Positions 17,780-25,616 of a stretch of DNA of 64,000 bases are shown here, one piece after another. How positions within the stretch are numbered: the first letter of the stretch is position 1; every line of letters begins with the position of its first letter. Source of the stretch: Candidatus Kapaibacterium sp. (GTDB taxonomy: Bacteria; Bacteroidota; Ignavibacteria; Kapaibacteriales; UBA7675). Made by a program: the position numbers and the translations under genes. The notes below the pieces were generated by a model. The model had not been told where the DNA came from and did no database searches. It saw only the letters and a program-made list of their open reading frames with translations. The stretch covers positions 1-64,000 of the forward strand of contig JANQRB010000053.1 of assembly GCA_028284775.1 (NCBI GenBank). Reading direction: 5' to 3'.

Positions 17780-18100
17780 TCAGATTTCATTTTCCACTTC
17801 ATCGAGCGCAGCTTGCAGTTCGGAGGCTGTATGCAGATCACGCGCCGTGCGAGCGATGCGGACTCCCTCTTCAAAGGTCGATCGGGCGTTGTCCAGATCT
17901 CCCAGAAGCTGATACAGCTCGCCGAGTTGATAATAGGTGGGAAGATAGTCGGTAAAGTCGCGTCGCAGCTTTTGAAGCCACTTAAGCGCTTCGTCGTAGT
18001 CTTTTAGCGCCCTGTATTCCAGAGCGATGCCATAGCGGACAAAGGTGTCGTTTTTATCCTGCTCGTAAAACTCCAATAGTTTGCCTAAACGCACACTCAT
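17780..18100 (-). CDS. Small TPR-repeat protein
   Basis: The frame opens at 18166, but the ATG at 18100 has AAGG about 9 nt upstream and starts 'MSVRLGKLLEFYEQDKND', giving 106 residues. Two to three tetratricopeptide repeats are visible: 'YGIALEYRALKDYDEALKWL', 'LPTYYQLGELYQLLGDLDNA', and a third helix pair ending 'AALDEVENEI'. Such all-helical scaffolds mediate protein contacts; no partner can be named. It lies just downstream of rnpB on the same strand and may be read from the rnpB-side promoter or its own. There is no signal peptide, so it is cytoplasmic. Confidence 0.8.
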   Translation of the reverse strand: MSVRLGKLLEFYEQDKNDTFVRYGIALEYRALKDYDEALKWLQKLRRDFTDYLPTYYQLGELYQLLGDLDNARSTFEEGVRIARTARDLHTASELQAALDEVENEI

Positions 18101-18278
18101 AGATACGACCTTGAATAGCTGAGTTTGTCTTGCCAGATACAGATCGGGGTTCGGCCGAGAATCCAAACGAACAGACTATCGACGCCCCATAAGAGCGGAA
18201 AACATCGGCGGCTGGACATCGAAGAGATTGCACGGAGACGGGATTGCTTTACAAGCAGATCTGCTCAATAATCAAAAA

Positions 18279-18730
18279 GGCACTGCGCGAAGAAAACTAT
18301 AAGCCGAATTTTGTCTTTTCCACCGGGGTGGAAGAGGCAGCCATTTATCTGGGAGCGTTGTTGCCAGCGCTCTCCTGCAGCCAACCCGAATCGGACGACG
18401 CCGGAGTATTGCACTCCTTCATCAGGCTGACGAACAGCCAACCGATCGCTTTCGCGATCTCCGACTCCTATTTGGCCTTGCTCCGCATGGGGTTTACCCT
18501 GCCTTTGATGTTACCATCAAAGCGGTGAGCTCTTACCTCGCCATTTCACCCTTACCCGCCGCAATACTCGCGTACGGCTGCGGGCGGTATATTTTCTGCG
18601 GCACTTTCCATCGGCTTTGTCATCGCTGACATTACCGTCCGGCCGTTAGCCGGCATGCTGTTCTATGGAGTTCGGACTTTCCTCATCGCAGGCCCACCGA
18701 CTGGCCGGGAGCCTGCAACGCGACTGCCCG
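18279..18730 (-). ncRNA. rnpB: RNase P RNA (catalytic subunit), bacterial type A-like
   Basis: Read on the minus strand, the segment contains the universally conserved RNase P blocks: 'GAGGAAAGTCCGAACTCC' (complement of 18667-18684) near the 5' end, 'AAGGGTGAAATGGCGAGGTA' followed by 'AGAGCTCACCG' in the core (about 18523-18556), and 'AATTCGGCTTATAG' near the 3' end (about 18298-18311). The ends can pair as helix P1 (GGCA..CGCG with CGCG..TGCC), which sets the limits. A T5 tract (18278-18274) after the P1 3' strand acts as terminator. The RNA trims 5' leaders from pre-tRNA together with RnpA, whose gene is 4.4 kb away on the same strand. It follows the zinc-ribbon gene by 33 nt. The exact ends are approximate. 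Confidence 0.97.
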
Positions 18731-18763
18731 TTTTCCCCGCTCAATGCCAATATTCTTGGGCGC

Positions 18764-19492
18764 CTAAACCTGCATTTCTTCGGGAATTTCCATTTCCTCG
18801 GGATACAGGAGGCGGCCACAATTTTCGCATACCTCAATCTTGCGATATTTGCGCATTTCCACAATTTTTTGTGGCGGTATGGAATAATAGCAGCCGGAGC
18901 AGCTTCCCTTATGGATACGCACGACGGGATTATTGTGGTATGATTTGATTCGCTCGTAGCGTTCTTTCCATTCGCCGTTCAGCTCCTGGAACAATTCTTC
19001 CCGCCGTTTGAGCAGCGCCGTCATTTCTTCATTCTGATCGCTGGAGAGCGACTTCAGTTCGCGTTCTTTTGCGCCGAGCTTTTCTTTCGCTTCCACGTAC
19101 TGGGCGTTGTACTGCTCCAACATCCGGTTGAGATTTTCTTCCGTCACATTAGAACTGCCGAGTTGTTCTTCGGTTTTGCGTCGCTCCTGCTGAAGGTTTT
19201 CGATCTCCTTGGTAATGGCGTCGAATTCCTTATTGTTGCGAGCCTGAAATTGCTGGTCAGCCAATTTTTTCACGCGCTCTTCCATTTCCTGCGTCGATAG
19301 CTTCGCATCGGTGCGAAACTGAAGGATATCTTTGAGTTTCTGCTTCGTCTCCTCAATCTGAGCGACTTTGAGCTTAAGGTCCTCTTCCATCTCTTCAACT
19401 TCAAAGGGTAAATCGCCCAACTCTTCTCGCATTTCGTGAAGTTCCACGTCTATTTTGCTTAGAGCGGCCAGGCGTTGTAACTGTTCACGCAT
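18764..19492 (-). CDS. Coiled-coil protein with C4-type zinc ribbon (DUF164 / zf-RING_7 family)
   Basis: 242 residues. Residues about 10-185 form a long charged coiled coil (helical hairpin, rich in Glu, Lys and Gln). The C-terminal zinc ribbon has two Cys pairs, 'CSGCYYSIPP' and 'CENCGRLLYP', which coordinate one zinc. This is the CT398/DUF164 family, conserved in many bacteria; a nucleic-acid or chaperone-adaptor role has been proposed but none is established. It sits between a NIF3-family gene (24 nt upstream) and rnpB (33 nt downstream), all on the minus strand, so the three probably share a transcript. There is no signal peptide. Confidence 0.92.
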   Translation of the reverse strand: MREQLQRLAALSKIDVELHEMREELGDLPFEVEEMEEDLKLKVAQIEETKQKLKDILQFRTDAKLSTQEMEERVKKLADQQFQARNNKEFDAITKEIENLQQERRKTEEQLGSSNVTEENLNRMLEQYNAQYVEAKEKLGAKERELKSLSSDQNEEMTALLKRREELFQELNGEWKERYERIKSYHNNPVVRIHKGSCSGCYYSIPPQKIVEMRKYRKIEVCENCGRLLYPEEMEIPEEMQV

Positions 19493-19516
19493 AAACCAGG
19501 AATCCTGCCATTTAGT

Positions 19517-20362
19517 TTATTGGGAAACTTTGAGTAGTCGTTGTTGCGCCCGGCTATACCCGGCGGTATCCGGAAAGTACCGCACCGGGTTCGGCAGCAC
19601 TGCCGATGTGCTGAGGCGTAGAGACGAATCCGAACGTTCTGCAATATTTTTCAGGATGGCAGCAAGACCCTGCGGTACGAACTGCTCCATTTCATAGTGC
19701 CCGGGATCTATCAACATCAGATCGCCCTTGACACGATGAAAATCATGATACTTGATGTCAGCCGTAATAAATGCGTCGGCGCCGGCCTGCAGGACATCAT
19801 CGAGAAAAGAGATGCCGCTGCCGCCGACGATCGCTATCGTCTTGAGCTCGGAGGCCTTCCCTTCGGTATAGCGCAGGGGCGCATGACAGATTGCAGCTAT
19901 GCGCTCAAGCAAGGAGCGCGGACTCAGCGCCGGATCGGCGGCAGCCACAATTCCCATCCCAAAATCCTCGCGATTCGGGTCGGGACGCAGAAAGCTCTTA
20001 ACCTGAAGCTCAAGGCGTTCTGCCAGCAGGGCGCTGGTGCCCCGGGAATGTGCATCGAAATTAGTATGCGCGACGATTAACGCAATCTCCTGCCGGATCA
20101 GACGCGTGCAGAGCCGGCCGACACGTTCGCTGTTTTGCAAAACACTCAAAGGACGAAAGATCAGCGGATGAAAGGCTACGATACAGTCGGCGCCCGCTTC
20201 AACGGCTTCATCAACGACGGCATCGGTAACTTCCATGGTGATCATTACATGATGAATCTGCTGCCGTCCGCTTTGTAGTTGCAGACCTATCCGATCGCCC
20301 TGCATCCCGGCATCAGGCGGCAGAGCGGCTTCAATACTACGAATGAAGTTGAATAAGTCCAT
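19517..20362 (-). CDS. NIF3-like dinuclear-metal protein (YbgI/YqfO family, GTP cyclohydrolase I type 2 homologue)
   Basis: 281 residues from ATG 20362. An in-frame GTG at 20398 would add 12 residues; the ATG fits the family start better. The NIF3 fold is indicated by 'AGADCIVAFHPLIFRPL' (metal His), 'LIVAHTNFDA' (His and Asp) and the C-terminal 'LIDPGHYEME', which together bind two divalent metals in a toroidal hexamer. The central 'VGGSGISFLDDVLQAGADAFITADIKYHD' is also typical. The usual N-terminal 'WDNVGLQ' is replaced by 'GDRIGLQ'. The biochemical role of the family is unsettled (hydrolase or metal handling). It is cytoplasmic and leads a run with the zinc-ribbon gene and rnpB. Confidence 0.93.
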   Translation of the reverse strand: MDLFNFIRSIEAALPPDAGMQGDRIGLQLQSGRQQIHHVMITMEVTDAVVDEAVEAGADCIVAFHPLIFRPLSVLQNSERVGRLCTRLIRQEIALIVAHTNFDAHSRGTSALLAERLELQVKSFLRPDPNREDFGMGIVAAADPALSPRSLLERIAAICHAPLRYTEGKASELKTIAIVGGSGISFLDDVLQAGADAFITADIKYHDFHRVKGDLMLIDPGHYEMEQFVPQGLAAILKNIAERSDSSLRLSTSAVLPNPVRYFPDTAGYSRAQQRLLKVSQ

Positions 20363-20662
20363 AGTGCTCAACAAGGGCTGGCAATTGCGACCGGCCACCT
20401 TTTTTCTTCACCTTCACATCAGCAACACCCGAACAAGACACGGCAACGTGTCTTTGACGCCACTCATTCAGTACTACTCCCCGGTCGCCAATTATTGAGT
20501 GCGGAATTGCCGGTGATGCGCAGTATCCATCAATAGCTACAAAGCTAACAAAGTTTACCTACCTGTGCAAAATGCCCCTGAGCTCGGAAATCCTCCCAAG
20601 CCAAAATTGTTTTGCCGAATATTTGTAAAATGAATAAGTTTAAAGTTCCCTTAAGGGGATAT
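20363..20662. other. Divergent spacer before tRNA-His, with one GNRA-loop hairpin
   Basis: There is no gene. It must hold the promoters for the minus-strand nif3-side transcript and for tRNA-His. An 8-bp stem (20435-20442 with 20447-20454) capped by a GCAA tetraloop is visible on the + strand, without a following T tract. No clear -35/-10 pair could be assigned. Confidence 0.4.
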
Positions 20663-20735
20663 GGTGGGCGTAGCTCAGGGGTAGAGCTCCAGATTGTGGC
20701 TCTGGCGGTCGAGGGTTCAAATCCCTTCGTCCACC
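20663..20735 (+). tRNA. tRNA-His (anticodon GTG)
   Basis: It folds as a cloverleaf: acceptor GTGGGCG (20664-20670) with CGTCCAC (20728-20734); anticodon stem CCAGA/TCTGG around loop TTGTGGC with anticodon GTG at 20696-20698; T arm GAGGG-TTCAAAT-CCCTT. The extra G at 20663 opposite C73 (20735) is the G-1:C73 identity pair specific to tRNA-His. The 3' CCA is not encoded. Confidence 0.97.
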
Positions 20736-20743
20736 CAAAAAGC

Positions 20744-20782
20744 AAAAAGCGGAATCTTGAAAGATTCCGCTTTTTCTTTTTT
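20744..20782. terminator. Bidirectional intrinsic terminator between tRNA-His and yidC
   Basis: A 9-bp stem (20749-20757 with 20762-20770), TGAA loop, flanked by A-rich DNA on the left and T5-C-T6 on the right, so it can stop the tRNA transcript on + and the rpmH-rnpA-yidD-yidC transcript on -. It is 75 nt from the yidC stop. Confidence 0.93.
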
Positions 20783-20857
20783 AGTACAGGATGGTTGCAG
20801 CTTCCCTCGGTGGACCGGCACACAGCCGCGACTGACTGCGACCGGGCTTCCGGAAGC

Positions 20858-22744
20858 CTATTTCCGCCGCTTTTTCTTCCGCTTGCGTTTATTGGGGTTG
20901 GTTGGATAAGGTTGCCCGGGCAGGCTGCGGCCCTGTTCCGCGGCGATACTCTGCGCTTCCTGCATTTTGCGCTGCAGCCAGCCTTCCTTCTTGGGCATTT
21001 TTTTCAGATCTTCCAGCGTCATTTTGTTTTTGGAAAACTTCTGCATGTAAACCTGTTGACCGATGCCCAGTAAATTAAACACCAGATAGTAAAGGTTCAG
21101 ACCGGCGGGGAAGTTGGAAAACAGGATTGTAAACATAAAGGGCATGATGTAAACAATTCCCTTCTGCCGCGGGTCCGTCACCGTCATTTTCTGCTGGATA
21201 AAAAGCGTTATCCCCATAATCAGGGCCAGGCCGGAAATATGGTTCAAGCCGAGCAAGGGCAGCTTAAACGGCAAAGCAAGCAGTACGTCCGGCACAGACA
21301 GATCAGTAATCCAGCCGAAGAAATGCGTCTGTCGCAGCGCAATCGCCGATTGGAAGAGTGACCACAGAGCATAAAGGATCGGCATTTGCAACAGCAGTGG
21401 CAGGCAGCCGCCGACCGGGTTGACACCATACTGCGAGTACAACTGCATCATCGCCTGCTGCTGAGCCCGCGGATCGTCCTTATTCTGTTCGCGCAGCTTG
21501 TTCATTTCCGGCGCCAGCAACTGCATTTTGATCGACGACTTGGTCTGCGGCATGGACAGCGGCATCAGCATCAGCTTAATCAGGAAGGCAAAAACGATAA
21601 TCGAAAAACCGTAGTTCGGTACGACTGCGTGCACCGCCTGGAATATCGGCAGCATAAAGTATTCGCCAACAACCCGGATCGGTCCCCAGCCGAAGTCAAC
21701 CGTTTTTTCCAGTCCGTACGATTGAACGATATCATAATCCAATGGGCCGACATAGAGCAGAAAGTCATATTCCTGCTGCGGTTGACGGTAGGGAATGCGG
21801 TATTGAAGCGAGTACTGCTCAACGACGCCTTCGTTGGGAGCCTTGCGTCTGGTCCCCTTCAATTGCACACTGGATTCGGCGGAAAGATCGAGCGGCTTAA
21901 CGGCGGCGACAAAATATTTGTTTTTGATAGCCGCGAAATCGATGGCGCCGGAACTCTTTTCCGTCAGAGTTTTGTCGAAATCACCCGCGTCAAGCGAAAT
22001 CTCTTCGCCGCCCAGCTGCATCAGCGCTTTGGCATAGCTGGATTCTTCCACCGAATTGCGTTCCTGGTAGGGCAGGCCGCTTTCCCAGGCCAGGGTGTAA
22101 CTGCGATTGAATATCAGGTCGTTCAGCTTGTTGAGACCGATACGCGCTTTGATATGATATTTGTCGGCATAAAAAGTGTAGGTTTTGACCAGCTCGGCTC
22201 CGCTCTCCAGGCGCAGTCGGGCGCGGACGCGCACAGAGTCCCCGCCCCGCAGCTGCAAATGATTGCTGCGCTCTTTTTGTGGGTATTCCAGTTCAAAATA
22301 CAGGTTGCGGGTATCGACATTGCGCGCTTCGCGGGTGGAAAACGAGACTCCGAAAACACCCGTTTCTTCCTTATAAGGAACAAGTTGAACCGCGTCACCC
22401 TGCCAATTCTCAAATTCTTTCAGGTACCACTCCCTAAATACCCCGCCTTTGGGGTTCAGCACGACACGATAGAGGCCGCTTTCAATAGTCAGCATGGCCG
22501 CGCTGCCCTGAGCATGGGCCCGTAGCTGATCTCCGTAGTCGGCGGTGGGATCTTCCTCGGCGCTTGTGAAAGCATCGTCATCTTCGCCGAGGTCCGCAGC
22601 GAGCGACTCATCCTGCAAATCGAGGGTCTCCTGCGTCTGCTGATCCGGCGGCGGGACGGGACGTCGCTGCGTCGTTTGGGTTACCATCCAGATTGTGAGC
22701 AGGATGCCAATCAGTATGAAGCCAATAACGGGTTTTTTATCCAT
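20858..22744 (-). CDS. yidC: Membrane protein insertase YidC
   Basis: 628 residues. It inserts and folds inner-membrane proteins, alone or with SecYEG. Layout is that of Gram-negative YidC: TM1 at about 5-22 ('PVIGFILIGILLTIWMV'), an acidic linker, a large periplasmic beta-sandwich domain (about 85-350), then the conserved five-helix core from about 360 ('FGWGPIRVVGEYFMLPIFQAVHAVVPNYG' region, 'MPLSMPQTKSS', 'NPVGGCLPLLLQMPILYALW', 'FPAGLNLYYLVFNLLGIGQQ'). The tail is highly basic (KRKRKKKRRK), which helps ribosome binding in relatives. It is last in the rpmH-rnpA-yidD-yidC operon and is followed by a bidirectional terminator. Confidence 0.98.
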   Translation of the reverse strand: MDKKPVIGFILIGILLTIWMVTQTTQRRPVPPPDQQTQETLDLQDESLAADLGEDDDAFTSAEEDPTADYGDQLRAHAQGSAAMLTIESGLYRVVLNPKGGVFREWYLKEFENWQGDAVQLVPYKEETGVFGVSFSTREARNVDTRNLYFELEYPQKERSNHLQLRGGDSVRVRARLRLESGAELVKTYTFYADKYHIKARIGLNKLNDLIFNRSYTLAWESGLPYQERNSVEESSYAKALMQLGGEEISLDAGDFDKTLTEKSSGAIDFAAIKNKYFVAAVKPLDLSAESSVQLKGTRRKAPNEGVVEQYSLQYRIPYRQPQQEYDFLLYVGPLDYDIVQSYGLEKTVDFGWGPIRVVGEYFMLPIFQAVHAVVPNYGFSIIVFAFLIKLMLMPLSMPQTKSSIKMQLLAPEMNKLREQNKDDPRAQQQAMMQLYSQYGVNPVGGCLPLLLQMPILYALWSLFQSAIALRQTHFFGWITDLSVPDVLLALPFKLPLLGLNHISGLALIMGITLFIQQKMTVTDPRQKGIVYIMPFMFTILFSNFPAGLNLYYLVFNLLGIGQQVYMQKFSKNKMTLEDLKKMPKKEGWLQRKMQEAQSIAAEQGRSLPGQPYPTNPNKRKRKKKRRK

Positions 22745-22809
22745 CGAATCGGGCCTGGAAATAAATATGCAAATGCGTACTCGGAGTTTCCGCTGTTTCT
22801 AAGGATTAG

Positions 22810-23085
22810 CTATTCGCTGCCGCTGAGCTTCACGGTATCCGTCGTTTGTCCGGCCGGCTGTGCGCAATTGCAGCAATCCGGTATCGGATCGTAACCGCCG
22901 GGATGCCAGGGGTGGCAGCGAGCGATGCGTTTGAGCCCTAACCAGGAGCCTTTCAACAAACCATGCGCCGCCAGCGCTTCCGTCGCATATTCGGAGCAGG
23001 TTGGATAAAAGCGGCAGGACGCGGGCAACATCGGCGAGATGAAGAGTTTGTACACTTTGAGGAGCAAAATCGCCAGATGTGCCAT
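22810..23085 (-). CDS. yidD: Membrane protein insertion efficiency factor YidD
   Basis: 91 residues. YidD is a small inner-surface protein that improves YidC-dependent insertion. The family signature is complete: '[20 protein letters not shown]', '[22 protein letters not shown]', '[14 protein letters not shown]'. It starts 5 nt after the rnpA stop and lies 65 nt before yidC, the usual order in bacteria. The start ATG at 23085 gives the normal N-terminal amphipathic helix ('[12 protein letters not shown]'). Confidence 0.97.
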   Translation of the reverse strand: MAHLAILLLKVYKLFISPMLPASCRFYPTCSEYATEALAAHGLLKGSWLGLKRIARCHPWHPGGYDPIPDCCNCAQPAGQTTDTVKLSGSE

Positions 23086-23090
23086 ACAAT

Positions 23091-23519
23091 TCAGGAAGTC
23101 TGTAGCTGACTGCGGAAATAATGGACTGCTTTCTTAAGCACGCTGTGAAGAGGCGGCTGTACATCGTGTAGATGTAGCAGGGATGCCTTCGCGGGAATCG
23201 CCGTCCAGATTACAACGACGCTTGTAATCGGCCACGCATTGGCGTCTGCCGAGGTCGAAGATTCCATAAGGACGATGTGCCGCAGACTTTCGCGTAAAAG
23301 ACGCTTGATGCGATTGCGCAGAACAGCGGGACGCGTTCCGCGCCGGCTTGTAACGCCATAATACATCGTATCGTTTTGCGCAGTATCCGATACTTCGGCC
23401 GGGGAGGCCTCGGTCTGTCGAAATGCGACAAAGGCGATAAGCCTGGGATGATAGAATTTCTTCCCTTGGCGCATAGTTTGATCAAATGCCTTGAAACCTT
23501 TGAGCGGCTTTAGTTGCAT
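23091..23519 (-). CDS. rnpA: Ribonuclease P protein component
   Basis: 142 residues from ATG 23519, which has AGGTG 6 nt upstream; the frame is open further up to 23588 but those residues have no family match. RnpA binds the 5' leader of pre-tRNA and assists the catalytic RNA. The RNR signature is clear: '[18 protein letters not shown]', with '[14 protein letters not shown]' before it. The N-terminal '[17 protein letters not shown]' matches the family start. It sits between rpmH and yidD, 5 nt from the latter. Its RNA partner rnpB is in the same window. A Thr/Ser-rich insertion ('STSADANAW') before the last strand is slightly longer than usual. Confidence 0.95.
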   Translation of the reverse strand: MQLKPLKGFKAFDQTMRQGKKFYHPRLIAFVAFRQTEASPAEVSDTAQNDTMYYGVTSRRGTRPAVLRNRIKRLLRESLRHIVLMESSTSADANAWPITSVVVIWTAIPAKASLLHLHDVQPPLHSVLKKAVHYFRSQLQTS

Positions 23520-23685
23520 CATTGCACCTGATACGCCATTGCCGGCATGTTGTCGGAAGCCCGAAAAGCGCTTCCTACCGCTTATCAACGAAAAAACCCC
23601 ACATCAATGCTCACAGGAATTCGAGCTTTATGCGGAGTTTCTCATTTACTAGCAGACGAGTAGCATCAGCAGACGGTTGCCGCAT

Positions 23686-23835
23686 TTATCGGAGACTGTC
23701 GCTGACCGAAAGTCGTCTGCGGCCTCTGTTTCGGCGCCGATTGATGACTTTGCGACCGTTCTTGGTGGCCATGCGGGCGCGAAAGCCGTGCTTATTACGC
23801 CGTTTCCGTCTACTCGGTTGATACGTGCGTTTCAT
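23686..23835 (-). CDS. rpmH: 50S ribosomal protein L34
   Basis: 49 residues, recognised by direct translation. It starts '[18 protein letters not shown]', continues '[17 protein letters not shown]' and ends 'SVSDSLR'. It is very basic, as L34 always is, and about 3-5 residues longer than the common 44-46. It stands at the head of rpmH-rnpA-yidD-yidC. L34 is a 50S subunit protein bound to 23S rRNA. Its usual neighbour dnaA is absent; a flagellar operon starts on the other strand instead. Confidence 0.97.
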   Translation of the reverse strand: MKRTYQPSRRKRRNKHGFRARMATKNGRKVINRRRNRGRRRLSVSDSLR

Positions 23836-24155
23836 TGACTAAGCCTCATTAATTCATTCGATCCGTTTCGTGCGCCATATAGCCAGGCGACTATTGATTG
23901 TCATCTGCCCGACGATCGAAACGCAGCAAGACCACAAAGTTACGAATTAAGTTCAGAATTCGAAAGTGAAAATTTGCGGCGGTGTCAAGGCTGTCTTGGC
24001 GAATAATCGCCAGGCTTTGCTAGGCGGTGAACAAAAGACAACCACAGCGAATCTGAGAAGAAAATGAAGATGTGAAATGCAGCGCCGAGGGCTTTGGCAC
24101 GCTTGTTGTAGAGGAAAGGGGGACCTGTTAAACGAGCTTTAGTGAACGAGGACCT
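23836..24155. other. Divergent regulatory spacer between rpmH and the flagellar operon
   Basis: 320 nt without a gene. It must carry promoters for both directions. Seen: an imperfect palindrome at 23995-24014 (CTTGGCGA-ATAA-TCGCCAGG, 8 bp with one wobble) that could be an operator or hairpin, and a sigma-54-like box at 24094-24110. No clear DnaA boxes (TTATCCACA-type) or AT-rich unwinding repeats were found, so it does not look like oriC. Confidence 0.5.
24094..24110 (+). promoter_or_regulatory. Sigma-54-like promoter upstream of flgB (imperfect)
   Basis: TTGGCACG-CTTG-TTGTA matches the -24 element and spacing of the sigma-54 consensus (TTGGCACG-N4-TTGCW), with one mismatch at the critical -12 C. 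It lies about 46 nt before the flgB start, a sensible distance. Sigma-54 control of flagellar genes is common in other phyla. The mismatch keeps this tentative. Confidence 0.4.
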
Positions 24156-24581
24156 ATGTCGGCTACGAATCATCTCTTTAAAGCAAAGGTACCGCTGTTG
24201 AACACCGCGCTCGATGCCTACTCGATGCGCCAGCGTACCATTGCCCGCAACATCGCGAATGCGACGTCGCCGAACTACCGCCCGGAGCGGGTGAAGTTTG
24301 AAGAAGAGTTTGCCCGGCTACAGGGAGTAGCAACGCAGGGCGAACGGAGCGACAAACGCCATATTGCGATTGGCCCGGCGAAGTCCGACGGTGTGCAGCC
24401 CGCAGTTGAGGACGCCCCGGTTCCGCAACCGGAAATCCTTTTCTCGGGCGATTCGCATGTCAATATCGACAATGAGATGGCAAACCTGGCGCAGAATCAA
24501 ATCCGCCATCGCTTTGCCTCGCGCATCCTGTCGCGGTACTTCAAGGGTTTGCAAGGGGCGATTCGCGGCTCGAACCAATAA
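24156..24581 (+). CDS. flgB: Flagellar basal-body rod protein FlgB
   Basis: 141 residues. A proximal rod subunit exported through the flagellar type III system and assembled in the periplasm on the MS ring and FliE. The N-terminal rod signature is seen ('LDAYSMRQRTIARNIANATSPNYRP', about 20-43), with a helical C-terminus ('NEMANLAQNQIRHRFASRILSRYFKGLQGAI') that forms the paired coiled coil. Length is usual for FlgB. It is the first gene of the operon, followed by flgC after 34 nt. There is no cleavable signal peptide, as expected. Confidence 0.96.
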   Translation: MSATNHLFKAKVPLLNTALDAYSMRQRTIARNIANATSPNYRPERVKFEEEFARLQGVATQGERSDKRHIAIGPAKSDGVQPAVEDAPVPQPEILFSGDSHVNIDNEMANLAQNQIRHRFASRILSRYFKGLQGAIRGSNQ

Positions 24582-24615
24582 TCACAGACACGTGCTCAAC
24601 ATAAGGATTCGACCT

Positions 24616-25101
24616 ATGCCAGAAAGTCTGTTTTCCACTTTCGCAATCAGCGGTCAGGGTTTAAGCGTCCAGCGCAAACGATTGACGGCCGTGGCGAATA
24701 ATATCGCCAACGCCAATACTACCCGAACGGACGGCGGCGGTCCCTATCAACGAGAAGTTGTGATTGTTCGCGGCAGCAAGCAGACGCGTTTCCAGCGCCA
24801 ATTGGAGAGCCAGATAAGTCTGCGCGGTGGCGAATTTTCCCACATCCCGTCGGTGCTCGATCAGGGAATGCCTGAGCAGAACCGGGCCTTGCAAGCCGTT
24901 ACGGGGGCGGACAATTCCGAGCCGCGTATGGTATACGAACCGTCGCATCCGGACGCCAACGCTGAAGGCTATGTTGCGATGCCAAATATTAATATCGTAA
25001 CAGAAATGGTTGAAATGATTGCGGCCCAGCGCGCCTTCGAAGCCAACACCTCCGTAATATCGTCGGCAAAAAATATCGCCCGCGACGCGCTGGAAATCTG
25101 A
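24616..25101 (+). CDS. flgC: Flagellar basal-body rod protein FlgC
   Basis: 161 residues. AAGGA 10 nt before ATG 24616 sets the start; the open frame continues upstream through flgB sequence but is not coding there. 'LSVQRKRLTAVANNIANANTTRTDGGGPYQRE' is the rod N-terminal motif, and 'MVEMIAAQRAFEANTSVISSAKNIARDALEI' is the conserved FlgC C-terminus. It is a proximal rod component exported by the type III apparatus. It follows flgB in the standard order. Confidence 0.97.
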   Translation: MPESLFSTFAISGQGLSVQRKRLTAVANNIANANTTRTDGGGPYQREVVIVRGSKQTRFQRQLESQISLRGGEFSHIPSVLDQGMPEQNRALQAVTGADNSEPRMVYEPSHPDANAEGYVAMPNINIVTEMVEMIAAQRAFEANTSVISSAKNIARDALEI

Positions 25102-25161
25102 GCGCCTGTTTAAGAGAGAGCCTCAGCCTGTAGAACAATCACGAACTAGAGCCAGGTAGCT

Positions 25162-25461
25162 ATGCGAGTTAATGCCATAGAAGCATTTACGCGTTCAATC
25201 GGAGCGCAGCAGATTGCCCCAGCGGCACAGCGGCCGGTGCAGGCACCCGCCGCCGCCCAGTCCGACACGCTGCAGAATCAGGCGGTGAAGCGACTGTCGG
25301 TAACGCCGCAATCGGTCCTGACGCCCGGCGAACGCCAATTCTTTGCGCGCTTGTTTCCCGATAATGCCGGCCAGATTCAGCCGCAGGCAGCCTTTGATCG
25401 CGCCGGTCGCGTGATCGGTACGGGCGCCGTAGCGGGGAGCATCATTGATCGCCGGGTGTAG
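25162..25461 (+). CDS. Small uncharacterised protein in the flagellar operon
   Basis: 99 residues, ATG preceded by AGGT. The N-terminal half is Ala/Gln/Pro-rich and probably disordered; the C-terminal half holds 'LTPGERQFFARLFPDNAG', a short amphipathic helix. It lies between flgC (60 nt) and fliE, with an intrinsic terminator directly after it. I do not recognise the family. Position and size suggest an accessory or chaperone-like flagellar factor or an exported regulator, but that is inference from context only. Ala-Pro runs fit the GC-rich codon use of the neighbours, so it is not obviously foreign. Confidence 0.6.
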   Translation: MRVNAIEAFTRSIGAQQIAPAAQRPVQAPAAAQSDTLQNQAVKRLSVTPQSVLTPGERQFFARLFPDNAGQIQPQAAFDRAGRVIGTGAVAGSIIDRRV

Positions 25462-25512
25462 CGATGCAAAATTCCACGTTTTCTTTTCTTCCTCTATGCT
25501 GTACCATTACCG

Positions 25513-25549
25513 AAAAAACTCCCTCCGGGACGCCGGAGGGAGCTTTTTC
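25513..25549 (+). terminator. Intrinsic terminator inside the flagellar gene run
   Basis: A perfect 10-bp stem (25519-25528 with 25533-25542), GACG loop, CTTTTTC tail and AAAAAA before the stem. It separates flgB-flgC-orf from fliE onward. Either fliE has its own promoter in the 67 nt that follow or the terminator is partial and sets a stoichiometry step. Confidence 0.9.
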
Positions 25550-25616
25550 ACTTGGCGCACAAGGTCATATCCACTTCTGAGAACAAGCAGTGCCGACAAT
25601 TGAGCGAGGAGCAAGT

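Noticed and set aside
18244..18528. A 94-residue open frame on +
   Set aside because: It covers the conserved core of RNase P RNA read on the other strand.
21386..22525. A 379-residue open frame on + across yidC
   Set aside because: It is antisense to a well-supported YidC; composition is that of a shadow frame.
23836..24155. Replication origin beside rpmH
   Set aside because: No DnaA-box cluster, AT-rich unwinding repeats or dnaA gene is seen.
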